Origin: Nansenia antarctica
Taxonomy: Eukaryota > Chordata > Actinopteri > Argentiniformes > Microstomatidae
Direction: 5' to 3'
Length of the DNA stretch: 64,000 nt
NCBI GenBank assembly: GCA_963989245.1
Contig: OZ022357.1
Span: forward strand, 25,636,253 to 25,700,252
The translations under genes and the position numbers were made by a program. The notes beneath the pieces were generated by a model. It searched no databases, was not told the origin of the DNA, and was given only the letters and a program-made list of their open reading frames with translations. Positions 31,313 to 62,311 of the stretch are shown one piece after another. Each line of letters starts with the position of its first letter. Position 1 is the first letter of the stretch.

Positions 31313-31530
31313 GAATGAATGGTCTTTCATTAATACAGTACAGGTACCATACAACAACATTTAGGAGGGGGGGGGGGGGCTCCCCTGGTGCTTGGAAAAA
31401 AGACTAAAAACAAGAGGGCCAAGGGTAAAATAAAAAAGGGAAAAGAGCTGGTTTACATAAATAAAGGCTATGTACACTGTATCTACTATACTATACTACT
31501 ATACTATACAATAAAACACTGTGCTGTACT
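31313..31530 (-). mobile_element. L2-like LINE 3' end, inverted copy
   Basis: Reverse-complement counterpart of 28460-28684, starting with the (GAAT)n tail and including a long G-run (31366-31379) where the plus copy has CACCCCTCC. Confidence 0.6.
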
Positions 31531-32136
31531 CTATGCTATGCTATACACATCCTAACATTTCCTATATCTGAACCTTATGTACACATTCCACAAGGGAGGG
31601 AATAGTAAAATTTTACTGTTGATGAACGATACAAACCGTCTCCTCCATTCAGGCCATTATACAACTGCAGGATTGACTCATTCATATTAGCTACAATTTT
31701 TCAAATGTTCAAAGCGAAAAACATTTAACTCTATCTCAGGAGAGAAGGAGCCTTCATCATAACACTGTACAAGGTGTTCCTGTTAGTGTTATGAGGGTAT
31801 CAAATTCATTGAAAATTACTGGTAAGGTACAAACAGACACTGTTGCACAGCAACACAGCAGGTTGATTATGTAATTGTGTACAGGACACCCTGGGAGCCC
31901 TGGGAGGTAGTCAGTCACCTGCAAGTGACAAAGGACCAGCCTACTGTCCCTCCCCTGCAGAGAGGCTGGCTGATCTCTCCACAGGTTCATTCTCACACAG
32001 GCTGTGGTAGAGAGAGCAGGGAGGACCTGGCAACTACAGCAGTTATGCACTTGAATGACTTAAGTTGCCAAAATGTCACAGTTTCAGGTTGTTTTATGTA
32101 ATTAATTCTACAAATATTGTTAGTTATTCTAAAGCT
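31531..32136 (+). promoter_or_regulatory. bicdl2 upstream region
   Basis: The 5' flank and presumed 5' UTR of bicdl2. No TATA box, CpG island or other core element is clear by eye. An in-frame ATG at 32065 would add 24 residues, but those lack adaptor-like character. The transcription start is not placed. Confidence 0.3.
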
Positions 32137-50756
<18,620 letters not shown>

Positions 50757-51380
50757 CCCAGACTGGAGCTTCTCCGTAGAGGACTGGGGGCTCAGGAGGT
50801 AGAGGAGCCACCGTCTAATGATCGCAAGGTCGGCAGATCGGCGGTTCGAGTCGAGCCCCGGCTGGCCACATGTTGAAGTGTCCTTGGGCAAGACACTGAA
50901 CCCCAAATTGCTCCCAGTGAGCGGGCCGGTTGGCGCCTTGCATGGTAGCTTGCCGCCATTGGTGTGTGAATGTGTGTGTGAATGGGTGAATGAGAGGCCG
51001 TTGTAAAGCGCTTTGGAATAAGGCGCTATGTAAGTCAGTGCATTATGGCAAATAACCCAGGCTGGTGCTTCTCCTAGAGGACGGGGAGGGACGACCAGCT
51101 GGCCGTGGAAGAGAGGGCAGGTCAAGGTAGAGAAAAGACTGCTGGTTTGTGTCGGTGGAACTCCTGACTGAAACTACTGCTTGTCTCAGATCCAGTATCT
51201 ATACAAGGGCAGATGGCCAGACTCTATGAATGGAGCTGTGCCTCAGTCTGCCACCTCTGGCCACCGAAGATCCGAAGTTGAAGTTCCGACCACCAACACA
51301 TGTTGGTTGAACCACCAACACATCCTCCTTAATAACAACGTACCCCTGTCCCCTCCCCCCCGAAGTTGACAATGTTGGAC
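50757..51380 (+). other. bicdl2 3' UTR region (extent inferred)
   Basis: Includes a SINE and a diverged copy of the stop-codon region. No convincing AATAAA poly(A) signal close by, so the transcript end is not placed. Confidence 0.4.
50786..51045 (+). mobile_element. tRNA-derived SINE, copy 2 (3' UTR)
   Basis: Same family as 43134-43426, with a shortened tail. Bracketed by two ~40-bp similar sequences that both start GGCAAAT(G/A)ACCCAG (50748 and 51047). Confidence 0.8.
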
Positions 51381-52419
51381 ATTAGCTGTTGTGTGTCTGC
51401 ATGCATGCACGATTTGAAGAGGCAGCTATCAGAGACAGAAAGGCGATCGGTGAGTCCACCCTGACCCTAACCCTAACCCTAGAACAACCCTGGGCTAACC
51501 CAAACCCAAATCTGTGTCACCACATACTCGATTTTCAAAAGCGCTTTTCGAGGACCAAAAAAAACCGTTTGTAAATGAAATATTTCTTTAAAGGAATCTC
51601 ATTCCCAGATCGCTACAGATTGAACATAGTCAGTACAGATTTAACAAAGTCAGAACAACCATCAGAAACTTGAATGTTACATATTGCACCTTTAATGCAA
51701 TTAGGTAGGATTAAATTCCCTATGGTGGCGAGGATCAGAGCTGTAACGAACAAAGAGGACAGAATCAAGACCCTAGTGAAGGAGGCAGTCTACTTGTGGC
51801 TTCAACACAGCTGCATGCAGAGGAGAATCACTAGCATGGTCACCCAGAGAACCGCAAAGAGAGAAGTTATTTTGTTTTATAAACATTGTTTTATTGTGAA
51901 GTCATTGATGCCTGAGACTCGATATCTGTCATGTTTGAATGTTAATGTTTGTAAGAATACAGTATGCATACACAGCAGTATTTGCTGAGACTATTTATTT
52001 AATCCAACCTTCAAGTTGATGAATGATGATCATCAAAGGGAAATGATGTTGACAGATCAACTGGACATCAAATCATGATAGTAAATAATTTGACTCACTA
52101 CTGCTATGAACTTTATTCAAAAGCTCAGATGCAAAGATGTTCACATGTCGGCGTTGTCGACGTTCAGAAATGTTCACGTGTTCTGAACAGCCCATGTTGC
52201 TTGATATACAAATGAACAAATACAAAAAATGGACAAATATAAGTTCTGATCTGAAATGCTTTCTAAACAGGTGCGTATAAAGTAACCCATATCTACATAT
52301 GTTAAGTTCGATGTCTAGGTCTTATGAAATGCATTTCAACCTCATTCTAATGCAGTTTACATTGGTCACAATCTATACTGTATTTCTAAACAAATGCCTG
52401 GATGTGCTTACCCCTCCCT
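51381..52419. other. Unassigned DNA downstream of bicdl2
   Basis: A short telomere-like CCCTAACCCTAACCCTA run at 51466-51481. Otherwise no gene or family recognised. Confidence 0.4.
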
Positions 52420-53276
52420 ATTCGGTTGTTAAGTCGTGACGTGTTTCCAGGTCCAACGTTGGCTGAGGCGCTCTCTTTAAAATGCCTCAGTAATAATAAT
52501 AAATCATTATATTTATATAGTGCTTTTCCGAGGCTCAAAATGGGAAAGTGCTGCTGTGTCCCTTGTTGTATGAATAGATCAGAGTCTAAAAAACGATTGA
52601 ACTGTCATTCTACCGCTGTAGTACACTGGTACTCTGGTGCTTTAGTACACTGGTACTATGGTGCTTTAGTACACTGGTACTCTGGTGCTTTAGTACACTG
52701 GTACTCTGGTGCTTTAGTACACTGGTACTCTGGTGCTTTAGTACACTGGTACTCTGGTGCTTTAGTACACTGGTACTCTGGTGCTTTAGTACACTGGTAC
52801 TCTGGTGCATTAGTACACTGGTACTCTGGTGCTTTAGTACACTGGTACTCTGGTGCTGTAGTACACTGGTACTCTGGTGCTTTAGTACACTGGCACTCTG
52901 GTGCTTTAGTACACTGGTACTCTGGTGCTTTAGTACACTGGTACTCTGGTGCTTTAGTACACTGGTACTCTGGTGCTTTAGTACACTGGTACTCTGGTGC
53001 TTTAGTACACTGGTACTCTGGTGCTTTAGTACTCTGGTACTCTGGTGCTTTAGTACACTGGTACTCTGGTGCTTTAGTACACTGGTGCTTTAGTACACTG
53101 GTACTCTGGTGCTTTAGTACACAGGTACTCTGGTGCTTTAGTACTCTGGTACTCTGGTGCTTTAGTACACTGGTACTCTGGTGCTTTAGTACACTGGTAC
53201 TCTGGTGGAGGGAATTTCTGGTTTGGACCCGGAAATTGCTAAACGTCACGTTTGACGTCAGACTTAACAACCGAAT
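52420..53276. mobile_element. DNA element with ATTCGGTTGTTAAGTC termini, copy 2
   Basis: 857-bp relative of 35319-36356 with the same termini and a short frame from 52540 (MGKCCCVPCCMNRSESKKRL), then a minisatellite and the conserved right end GGACCCGGAAATTGCTAAA. Confidence 0.7.
52619..53206 (+). repeat. 24-bp minisatellite inside element copy 2
   Basis: About 24 copies of the same unit as at 35539-36288, including one truncated unit near 53080. Confidence 0.9.
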
Positions 53277-54173
53277 TGATAACTGAATCTGTCCAACTAG
53301 TACTGGACTGTGTGAAAAACACGTGATGTGTTATTTTCTGCAGGACAGGTTTGATTGAATTCAGCCCAAATGTTTTTAGCTTCTCTAATGACAACATGTC
53401 TGGGGAAGGCTGCAATACTGAGTTTTGTATGTAGATATGAACTCTAACTAGAATGGAATACGGTCATATTTTATGTTGATCTCATTGATTCTAGAACAAT
53501 CTATTGTATGTTGGAGGTGCTGTATGTATGCATGCAATGTTTTGTACTCGATGTTAGTAGTTCTGTCTCATTGTTATTTCAGATTTGCTACGTCATTCTT
53601 TCACTTTGGTTTTGACTGACGAAATGAGAATATTCCATCACATATTGGATTAATTGAAATACATTGAACAACGATGAATGAATGAATGAAACAATCTAGT
53701 ACTTAAGACCTTTATTATTGAGGAAATAATGCTCAAATTGAGATGAATACTAGTAATATATGAATGTAATCAAAGTGCATGAATGGTGTGTATCATGATG
53801 TAGTTGGTGTAGGCCATTACTGTATAGTTGGTGTATTGTATTGTAATACAGAATCTCTTACACTGTGAAATAAAGTAACTGTGCATACATAAGGACATGG
53901 GCTGGTCTTTGATTGATATTTATTTTCAGGGAGTGCAGCTTCAACTCGTTATGTTGGCCAAATATCGCCAAATAAGTTATTACTGTAGTAAGTTATTCAG
54001 TGATTATTGCCAAAGCATTCCCCTATACATTATAATATTCAATACATACTTTGTGTATCTTGTTAAAAAAAACATTTGGGAACTGCTACTTTAATGGTTG
54101 TACAGACGGTTTTAATGTGATGGCGCAGCATGTTTTTACCTCATAACACTGACACTGTACTCTACTCACAGTA
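53277..54173. other. No gene seen
   Basis: AT-rich, with a short (GAAT)n at about 53674. Nothing recognised. Confidence 0.45.
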
Positions 54174-54599
54174 CGTGAGAATGATAAGGTTCTATCTCCG
54201 TTTAGAATGATAAGGTTCTATCTCCGTTTAGAATGATAAGGTTCTATCTCCGTTTAGAATGATAAGGTTCTATCTCCGTTTAGAATGATAAGGTTCTATC
54301 TCCGTTTAGAATGATAAGGTTCTATCTCCGTTTAGAATGATAAGGTTCTATCTCCGTTTAGAATGATAAGGTTCTATCTCCGTTTAGGGCAGTTCAGAGA
54401 TATTGAGGGTCAAAGTTTTTACATTCCATTATGTTTTGTGAGATGGAACCTTTGTATTTTATTAATTACTAACTCAAAAATGTCAACATTTTAGAAATAA
54501 CACCACACAGGCATTAATAAACACCTAATGGATCAGATTATGTAAAAAACTAAATTTTGACAGAAATGGAGATAGAACCTTATAATTCTAACGTCACGA
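54174..54599. mobile_element. MITE copy 3 with eight tandem terminal repeats
   Basis: Inverted relative to 39776-40021 and retaining the full interior (TGATCCATTAGGTGTTTATT in complement). The end equivalent to the right end of copy 1 is amplified to eight identical-looking 26-bp units (54178-54385). Confidence 0.85.
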
Positions 54600-54759
54600 G
54601 TAGTTCTCTTATGACTCTTGTTATCTCTATCTCTTATCTCTCTTGTCTTCTAGAGAAATGGACAGTGTTGTAGGAGTGAACATCCAGAAGGATTCATGTG
54701 TTTGGTTTGATTTAGCTCCATCTAGCAGTTCACACCTGGGTCTTCTGATGGATGTTGGT
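54600..54759. other. Spacer between two MITEs
   Basis: A 160-bp stretch; an open frame passes through it into the minisatellite, but no gene evidence. Confidence 0.4.
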
Positions 54760-56243
54760 CAGGGGAGGCTGGTGGAGGTAGAACACCAGGGGAGGCTGGT
54801 GGAGGCAGAAACCAGAGGACAGGCTCATTGTAAAGCATGGGACGGAATGAAGAACGGTATCAGACGCATCCTCATACTGTTCTACCTCCCCCAGCCTCCC
54901 CTGGTGTTCTACCTCCCCCAGCCTCCCCTGGTGTTCTACCTCCACCAGCCTCCCCTGGTGTTCTACCTCCCCCAGCCTCCCCTGGTGTTCTACCTCCCCC
55001 AGCCTCCCCTGGTGTTCTACCTCCACCAGCCTCCCCTGGTGTTCTACCTCCCCCAGCCTCCCCTGGTGTTCTACCTCCCCCAGCCTCCCCTGGTGTTCTA
55101 CCTCCCCCAGCCTCCCCTGGTGTTCTACCTCCCCCAGCCTCCCCCTGGTGTTCTACCTCCCCCAGCCTCCCCTGGTGTTCTACCTCCCCCAGCCTCCCCT
55201 GGTGTTCTACCTCCCCCAGCCTCCCCTGGTGTTCTACCTCCCCCAGCCTCCCCTGGTGTTCTACCTCCCCCAGCCTCCCCTGGTGTTCTACCTCCCCCAG
55301 CCTCCCCTGGTGTTCTACCTCCCCCAGCCTCCCCTGGTGTTCTACCTCCCCCAGCCTCCCCTGGTGTTCTACCTCCCCCAGCCTCCCCTGGTGTTCTACC
55401 TCCCCCAGCCTCCCCTGGTGTTCTACCTCCCCCAGCCTCCCCTGGTGTTCTACCTCCCCCAGCCTCCCCTGGTGTTCTACCTCCCCCAGCCTCTCCTGGT
55501 GTTCTACCTCCCCCAGCCTCCCCTGGTGTTCTACCTCCCCCAGCCTCCCCTGGTGTTCTACCTCCCCCAGCCTCCCCTGGTGTTCTACCTCCCCCAGCCT
55601 CCCCTGGTGTTCTACCTCCCCCAGCCTCCCCTGGTGTTCTACCTCCCCCAGCCTCCCCTGGTGTTCTACCTCCACCAGCCTCCCCTGGTGTTCTACCTCC
55701 ACCAGCCTCCCCTGGTGTTCTACCTCCCCCAGCCTCCCCCTGGTGTTCTACCTCCCCCAGCCTCCCCTGGTGTTCTACCTCCTCCCCCAGCCTCCCCTGG
55801 TGTTCTACCTCCCCCAGCCTCCCCTGGTGTTCTACCTCCCCCAGCCTCCCCTGGTGTTCTACCTCCACCAGCCTCCCCTGGTGTTCTACCTCCACCAGCC
55901 TCCCCTGGTGTTCTACCTCCACCAGCCTCCCCTGGTGTTCTACCTCCCCCAGCCTCCCCTGGTGTTCTACCTCCCCCAGCCTCCCCTGGTGTTCTACCTC
56001 CCCCAGCCTCCCCTGGTGTTCTACCTCCCCCAGCCTCCCCTGGTGTTCTACCTCCCCCAGCCTCCCCTGGTGTTCTACCTCCCCCAGCCTCCCCAGGTGT
56101 TCTACCTCCCCCAGCCTCCCCTGGTGTTCTACCTCCCCCAGCCTCCCCAGGTGTTCTACCTCCCCCAGCCTCCCCTGGTGTTCTACCTCCCCCAGCCTCC
56201 CCCAGCCTCCCCTGGTGTTCTACCTCCCCCAGCCTCCCCTGGT
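54760..56243. mobile_element. Palindromic MITE with ~50-fold amplified right terminus
   Basis: The left end has CAGGGGAGGCTGGTGGAGG twice, then AGGACAGGCTCATTGTAAAG and an internal GGAACGG-type part. The right end is a minisatellite of its terminal repeat. The basic element resembles, from memory, an abundant salmonid-type palindromic MITE. Confidence 0.75.
54881..56243 (+). repeat. 27-bp minisatellite, ~50 copies
   Basis: The unit is TTCTACCTCCCCCAGCC-TCCCCTGGTG; variants CCACCAG for CCCCCAG and rare one- or three-base indels. The complement is the MITE terminus CAGGGGAGGCTGG. Long Pro/Leu/Ser frames across it are open because 27 is a multiple of three. Confidence 0.95.
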
Positions 56244-56414
56244 GTTGGTTGAGTCTTGTTCTGGTTCCAACACCAACGACTCTTAAACCTGGGTTCATAG
56301 AGCAGCACAGTTTGTTCTCACCTCAGATAGCTTCGTCCCTGGTATGTAGCTAACAGGGAGGCTCTCTCTCACATTAACAACATGTTTTGACAGTTTGGGT
56401 TACAAGTTAAACCT
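56244..56414. other. Spacer
   Basis: No feature recognised. Confidence 0.4.
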
Positions 56415-56575
56415 CTGCCAGGGGGAATCGGAGGACGGGCTCATTGTAATGCACAGAACGGAATACGGAATGAGGAACGGTACCAGACACACAGATGTGA
56501 CACCAGTCCTCATTCTGTTCCCTGCATTACAATGAGGCCGTCGTCCGATCTCTACCTCCACCGGCCTCCACAGGT
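56415..56575. mobile_element. Palindromic MITE, ordinary copy
   Basis: CGGAGGACGGGCTCATTGTA on the left and TTACAATGAGGCCGTCGTCC on the right, with GGAATGAGGAACGGTACC / CCTCATTCTGTTCC arms. Same family as 54760 but with single termini. Confidence 0.7.
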
Positions 56576-58180
56576 GTACACTGTATACGTGTGCGTGTGG
56601 AATGTGATATAAAGAAAACCCATTAGTTTGTTACTTATCTGGCCCCTGTCGTCAGAGGGAAGACGGGCCTGCAGGAATGTGAGGAGGGATCATCCACACT
56701 CTCAATCACAGAGGAGGAGGAAGACTTTGTTTGTCTCACCCCTCATATGAGCTAAGAGCTATGAGCTCCACACTGGTTTACTGCCCCACGCTGTTCCAGC
56801 CCAACGCCAGAACAACCTGACCCAGATCAATAACCTGTTACTCCAAAATGGGTGTCAGGCTTGGGTAGAGGCTTTTGGCAGAAGTTCTGTTTGGATGTCG
56901 ACCCTGCCAGAAGTTTAAGCTTCATTTTAATGTGTTTTAACTGACTTAGGGAACCTCTAGATCTCTGGAGAGTCATTTAACGTGTTAATGTGTTTTCAGT
57001 GCAGCTTGATGCAGATGATATGATATGATATGATATATATATATATCTTCAATTTAGTGAGAATGGAGAAAGAGGACAGAGCTAGAACAGGCCGATATAA
57101 CAAGAGACAGAATTAGCTTCCACAAACAGTATCAAGTCACCAGTGCTATAATACCAGACAATTGTCTAATATATGTATTGTCTTATAAAGAATAAGCTGC
57201 CCTAGCAACACAGCAACATGCCTGGTTGAACAATAGGACCAAAGGCTCCTCCGGGAGAGGAGATGTTGTATAGAGGCTTTTAGGAGAAACTCCGGGAACA
57301 AGTTTCAGGTGTATTTAGTCGACACAGAGACACAGAGAGCCTGTTGTGTTCCTGCCCTCCTTTCATGAGGGAGAATAAGGTCCTTCCTTCTCTCTGATGA
57401 CTCCAGGTGCCTAGCAACCCCCTAGCAACCTCCCCGTCCTCCACATACCCCAGTATCGGTCATGTGACTGTGGTTTCGCTGGAGCCACTGGAGTGAGCAG
57501 ACCAGAGGCAGAGTGACCAGGGAAACAGTTTGTTTTAACTGAGGTATTTTATGATGTGGGTGCCATGAAACTTTACTCGATGTTAGAACCAACTTTGTTT
57601 ACTTTGTAACAATGTTACTTTCCTTCATATTCTTTTTATTCTTTTTTTAAATTGGATAAAGTGAAGTTTCAACATGTTATGTTTTGGTTATATGTATAGA
57701 GTTATAGTTGTATACCAACAAACACTACTGTTGAATTGCTTCCCCCTGTTTTAGATGTGATATTTGTCAACATTCAAACGTGTCCATAACAGGGAAATCA
57801 TTTCCTGAAATAGTACATATTTATTTATTATTATTTATTATATATTATTATATTATTTATATATAATTTGACATTATCTGATAATTATATTTTGATATAT
57901 TTTCATTTGAAAAGTGATGTCAGCTGTCTAGATGCTCTGACAGGTAGAAACAGTACAAACAGAGTGTGACAGGTGTGACAGGTGGGGTTCGCTCTCTGAA
58001 TATGTATATATTGAATCAATGATTAATAACCCTCATATCTGCCCTGGGCTACTTCAGGAAAAGCCATTTGATGTAACACAGGTACCACTAAACATACTCA
58101 GTCTAGATTAAGCTGCCTAGAACTGCTGAGCACTTTGACATTACTCACAAAGAAGACTTACGACAAGCTGTCTGTAAATG
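56576..58180. other. No gene seen
   Basis: Intergenic, with a GATAT/AT repeat at 57018-57046 and AT-rich TTATTATATA runs at 57828-57870. Confidence 0.45.
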
Positions 58181-58580
58181 TTTTATTTATTATTTATTTA
58201 ACCTTTATTTAACCAGGAAGTCCCATTGCGATACAATATATATTTTCCAAGAGAGACCTGGCCAAGATAGCAGCATCTATAAATTACATTAAAATACATT
58301 TAAAACACAATAAACAATAATCCATACACACATATCACATTCACATGGGGAAAGGGGAATCCTTATCTATAAGAAGGAATGACATTCTTTCCTTCTTATG
58401 GAATGGCAACTTGAATCCGGTTTTTAAATTCCTGTAGTGTAGATAATATGTCTAATTTAATGAGGCCTTGTAAAGCATTCCAAGCCCAGGGTTCATGATA
58501 TGAGATATTATATGAGAAGGCTGTTTTAGGTCTGGATAAACTCTTGGAATGTTGAGGAGCAGCCACCTAGTGGAATTAAA
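58181..58580 (-). mobile_element. LINE 3' part, first half (split by SINE)
   Basis: In complement it ends CCTGGTTAAATAAAGGTTAA, like the element at the window start, and contains GGCCAGGTCTCTCTTGGAA. The coding part is degenerate. Continues at 58860 after a SINE insertion. Confidence 0.55.
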
Positions 58581-58859
58581 ATGGTAAATGGACTGCACCT
58601 ATATAGCGCCTTTTTTGCTGCTCCAAAGCGCTTTACAACGGCCTCTCATTCACCCATTCACACACACATTCACATACCAATGGCGGCAAGCTGCCATGCA
58701 AGGCGCCGGCCGGCCCGCTCACTGGGAGCAATTTGGGGTTCAGTGTCTTGACCAAGGACACTTCGACATGTGGCCAGCCGGGGCTCGAACCGCCGATCTG
58801 CCAACCTTGTGATCATTAGACGCCGGCTCAGACTCTACCTCCTGAGACACAGCCGCCCC
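58581..58859 (-). mobile_element. tRNA-derived SINE, copy 3
   Basis: Reverse complement of the 43134 SINE: starts (plus strand) ATGGTAAATGGACTGCACC, has the complement of the B box (GGGGCTCGAACCGCC) and ends ACACAGCCGCCCC. Confidence 0.85.
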
Positions 58860-59110
58860 AGTCTGGTAGCTGTTTGAGGCAAACGAAAAAATGCTTGAAA
58901 GGTAAAATAGGAGCTTACCAATAATGGCTTTAAAAATAAAAACATCCATATCCTACGTGAACAAAGAGAGGTCCAGCCAACCCTTTCATAAAGAACAGTG
59001 ATGTGTGGTCGACTTGGCATATGTAATAAAGCGCAGAGATGCACGATAGACAGAATCAAGTCTTCATTAGCAAAGAGGAAGCTGCATACATACACATTAT
59101 AGACTTGATT
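58860..59110 (-). mobile_element. LINE fragment, second half
   Basis: In complement gives degenerate coding sequence with scattered stops, apparently continuous with 58181-58580. Assigned by context. Confidence 0.4.
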
Positions 59111-60614
59111 CTGTCTACAGCTTAAGCTGTAATAAGCTTAAATTAAAATTAGGTTTTTATTCTCGTTCTAAGAAATGTTTTTCCTTCGAGGTAAGAAAGA
59201 AATTGGTCCAATCAACATTCTGGTCTGTGATCTACTACTGTAAAGCCACAACAAAGTGTTTGAGAGAGACAGTCTCTAAACAGTTAACAGATTAGAATAG
59301 ACTTGTAAACATAATGACCAAAGGTTGAAATTGACTCAAGTCAAGTCAATAATGACAAATAATTTGAATAAGCAAATAAAAGATTCATGAACAGCTGAAA
59401 TAACAATACACCAGCGTATGCAATCCATATGTAAACTGATGCTCTCCATTGTCAGCCTCTGCTGTTAGAGGAACAATCAGAGAAGCTCCAGGTAGATGAC
59501 CAGAGTTAAAACTGTACTTATTACAAATGAAGCCAGTAATTGTGGCCGCATGTCAAACCCTTTGTCAGGAGTGACACTGATATGTGGAGGAAGACACAAC
59601 AGTTGGCCGGTAAGGTGATACACCCCAGTTCCAAGGGACCTTATCCCATATTTACTATGAGGTGCTCATCAATATTTCAGATGTTCTGCTTTTGTAAGGT
59701 GCTACAAGATGTGTTTCAAATACGACACTCTTCTTATTCTCACTCAAAGTCTAAAGTCACAGCCAGCAGAGGACTAACATTCTGTTACTGTTGTAAATGT
59801 GATTCCTGTGTATGTCTTGGATGGATATGTTATTAATTGAATATAACAATTAGGCCTGTGTTCCAAACATGTACGTGTGCCTTCCTCTTTAGCTGGGATC
59901 CCTCCCCTGTGCCTGTGAGGTGATCTTGTGGGTAATGGTTTAGAGCCTCTAGTTAAGTTGGCAGTTGGCAGTAACGCGGCCTGCAGGATAGCATGTCAGG
60001 CTACTTTTACGTTAGCAGTTTACTGTACTGATCCTTATCCCACCCTCTCATTGAGTTTCAAACAAAACGTTACAAACCTGCCAGTGTGAGAACTCCTACG
60101 TTAGATAACAGTATGGCGAGGAGGACAATTTACATATTCAACATTTAAGTCATTTAGAATCAACTACTGCATACTGTACTATACATTAGTAATTGTAGGT
60201 AAAAACCTTTGATAAAAACAAGTGACATGGGCGTCACAGTGCTGGAGAACGGAGGAAAAACCTTAAAACATCAGGTAATGTAGTGGGGAGTTTGACAATG
60301 AATCATATAACCATGTCCACAATAACTTCACTTGGAAAAGTTATTGTTCTTCAAATTAAAACCAGAGGCAATTACAACCTATTAAAAACAACAGCCATCT
60401 TTATTAAAAAGCAAAGTGAAGTGCCGCAAACAAAGCAGGCATGTTACAGTATGGCTGGGTGCAGCAGGTGCACCCGTTCTGCCTCATTGCACAAAGACTG
60501 AGGCCCTCATAGTACGTATGTCTTCTCCCTGGCCCCCCCCCGGGCCCCCCCTCCACAGTTATCAACACTGCTGAGTACACCTATCATCTGTCTGGAGCTC
60601 AGGAGACAGCGCAC
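59111..60614. other. No gene seen
   Basis: AT-rich intergenic DNA; a C-run GGCCCCCCCCCGGGCCCCCC at 60532-60551. Confidence 0.45.
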
Positions 60615-60717
60615 AGTGTACACCAGGGGAGAAGGAGGAATTCCTAATTCCATTCCATGCATCATAATGACCCCTTCCTCCAACGTCGACCTCCCCCAGT
60701 CTGCACTGGTATACACT
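60615..60717. mobile_element. Short palindromic MITE relative
   Basis: AGTGTACACCAGGGG and CACTGGTATACACT termini, with TCCATTCCATGCATCATAAT inside. Diverged member of the CAGGGGAGGC family. Confidence 0.45.
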
Positions 60718-61550
60718 GTATATTTACATCACACACTCACACTGTTAACACTGATGATAAACATCACCATAAAAACAAATCTTTGTCTTTCAAAAACGCA
60801 TGAAACAAATGCAGCATCGTTGTTAATCCATAAAAATATAACAGAAAGAAACACAGCTCTTTAGAAAGCAATACAAAGCATATGGTTTGTAGTTCAAAGT
60901 GTTTAAACTACTTTAGGTTGAAGAAATAATCATTTGTTCACTCTTGTCAGTACAACCCTTTCCATATTGTCTTGTTTTGTTAATTTTCTTTTATCAAATA
61001 CGTTTGAACTCTGTTCCTTTCCGAAGCCAAATCATTGCTTCAGTAATATGAGCAGTGCCAACACAAGACATGAGAATTATATTTTCTATAAGATATTACA
61101 ATGTTTTATCTCAGTTGCTAAAGTTAGAGAAGTCATTACATGTTAGTAATTTTAGATTTGAATGGTCTCAAAACGGCTAACACTTATGATAATAAAGTTA
61201 AGATCAATTGAATATGAGTAATTTATCTGTATCTCCTAAATGATCAACATATATTCATATTGTCCTTAAATATACATGATTCACCAGAAAGCCAGCCATT
61301 TAAAAACCATGTAATTAAATCAATAGATTCAGCAGTCGTTGTTCTTGAAAGCATATCCTTCGTACTCATTAGAAACCAATGGAAAAGAACATTGTCTTTC
61401 TCAAACATCTGTCTCACGCTGGGTCGACCCCATATCTAACCTCAGAAGCATAGCAGTAGTGATCATATAAACACATATAAACATACAGTAAAGTGTTGTA
61501 AAGGCAAAAACAAACATCCATTCCCTTCATTACGTCTCCTTTGGCTTTGC
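60718..61550. other. Intergenic DNA beyond the claudin 3' end
   Basis: AT-rich, no coding signal. Confidence 0.5.
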
Positions 61551-61556
61551 TTTATT
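61551..61556 (-). terminator. Candidate poly(A) signal of the claudin gene
   Basis: AATAAA on the minus strand, about 108 nt after the claudin stop codon. Confidence 0.5.
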
Positions 61557-61663
61557 GAGCCAGTAAATCTCTCTTAAACCACTGAAAAAAGGTGTGTAAT
61601 AGAGACTTTGTAATAGAGTTTTGGAGTAGATAAAAAAAGTAGTCTTTTTCCCATCGGGTTAGA

Positions 61664-62311
61664 TTACACATAGTCTTTCCTCTCAAACCCCGGGCCTGCC
61701 GCAGAGCGCGGGACAGAGTAGGCCATCCGTGAGGGGTTGTACCTCTTCTCCCGCGGAGGACAGGAGCAGCAGAGGAGCCCCCCTCCCATGATCATGAGCG
61801 CCGCGGCCGCCCACCCGATGTACAGCGCCGCTCCCAGCTCCCTCCTCTGCGCGTCGGACAGCTGGGGGTTGTAGAAGTCCCTGATGATGGTGTTGGCTGA
61901 CCACGACACCGGGATGAGCTGCATCACCCCCGACACGATGAAGAACACCCCGGAGATGATCATCACCTTGGCCTTGGAGGCCTCGTCCTCGATGCAGTTG
62001 GTGCACTTGGCCCCCGAGACGGCGATGAGCACGGCCATGATGGCCAGCAGGATGGAGATGACGGTGAGGGCGCGGGCCGCCTGCAGGTCCTGGGACAGCG
62101 CCAGCATGGAGTCGTAGACCTTGCACTGCATCTGCCCGGTGCTCTGGACCACGCAGGTCATCCACAGGCCCTCCCAGATGATCTGGGCCGTGACGATGTT
62201 GCTCCCGATGAAGGCCGTGACCCTCCACATGGGCAGGGCGCAAGCCACGATGGCGATGATCCATCCTAAGATGCACAGAGCGATCCCCACTAGCTCCAAC
62301 CCTGCGGACAT
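61664..62311 (-). CDS. Claudin (claudin-4/6-like), intronless
   Basis: 215 residues in one exon. Claudins form the paracellular barrier or channel strands of epithelial tight junctions. Four membrane segments are visible (about 8-27, 81-100, 117-137, 161-182). The first extracellular loop has the family signature W29...GLW48-50-x2-C53-x9-C63, and R80 follows before helix 2. The C-terminus ends KDYV, a PDZ-binding motif for ZO proteins, preceded by Cys pairs (CCSC) that are probable palmitoylation sites. The start ATG is followed directly by the canonical SAGLELVGIALC. Intronless structure is shared with CLDN3/4/6/9-type claudins. The exact orthologue among expanded fish claudins is uncertain, so no symbol is given. 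Confidence 0.95.
   Translation of the reverse strand: MSAGLELVGIALCILGWIIAIVACALPMWRVTAFIGSNIVTAQIIWEGLWMTCVVQSTGQMQCKVYDSMLALSQDLQAARALTVISILLAIMAVLIAVSGAKCTNCIEDEASKAKVMIISGVFFIVSGVMQLIPVSWSANTIIRDFYNPQLSDAQRRELGAALYIGWAAAALMIMGGGLLCCSCPPREKRYNPSRMAYSVPRSAAGPGFERKDYV

Noticed and set aside
32065..32136. Upstream in-frame ATG of bicdl2
   Set aside because: The added 24 residues are not adaptor-like; the 32137 ATG is preferred, though without transcript data this is not certain.
54643..56286. 547-codon Pro/Leu/Ser-rich frame and its companions on both strands
   Set aside because: Product of the 27-bp MITE-terminus minisatellite; every frame is open.
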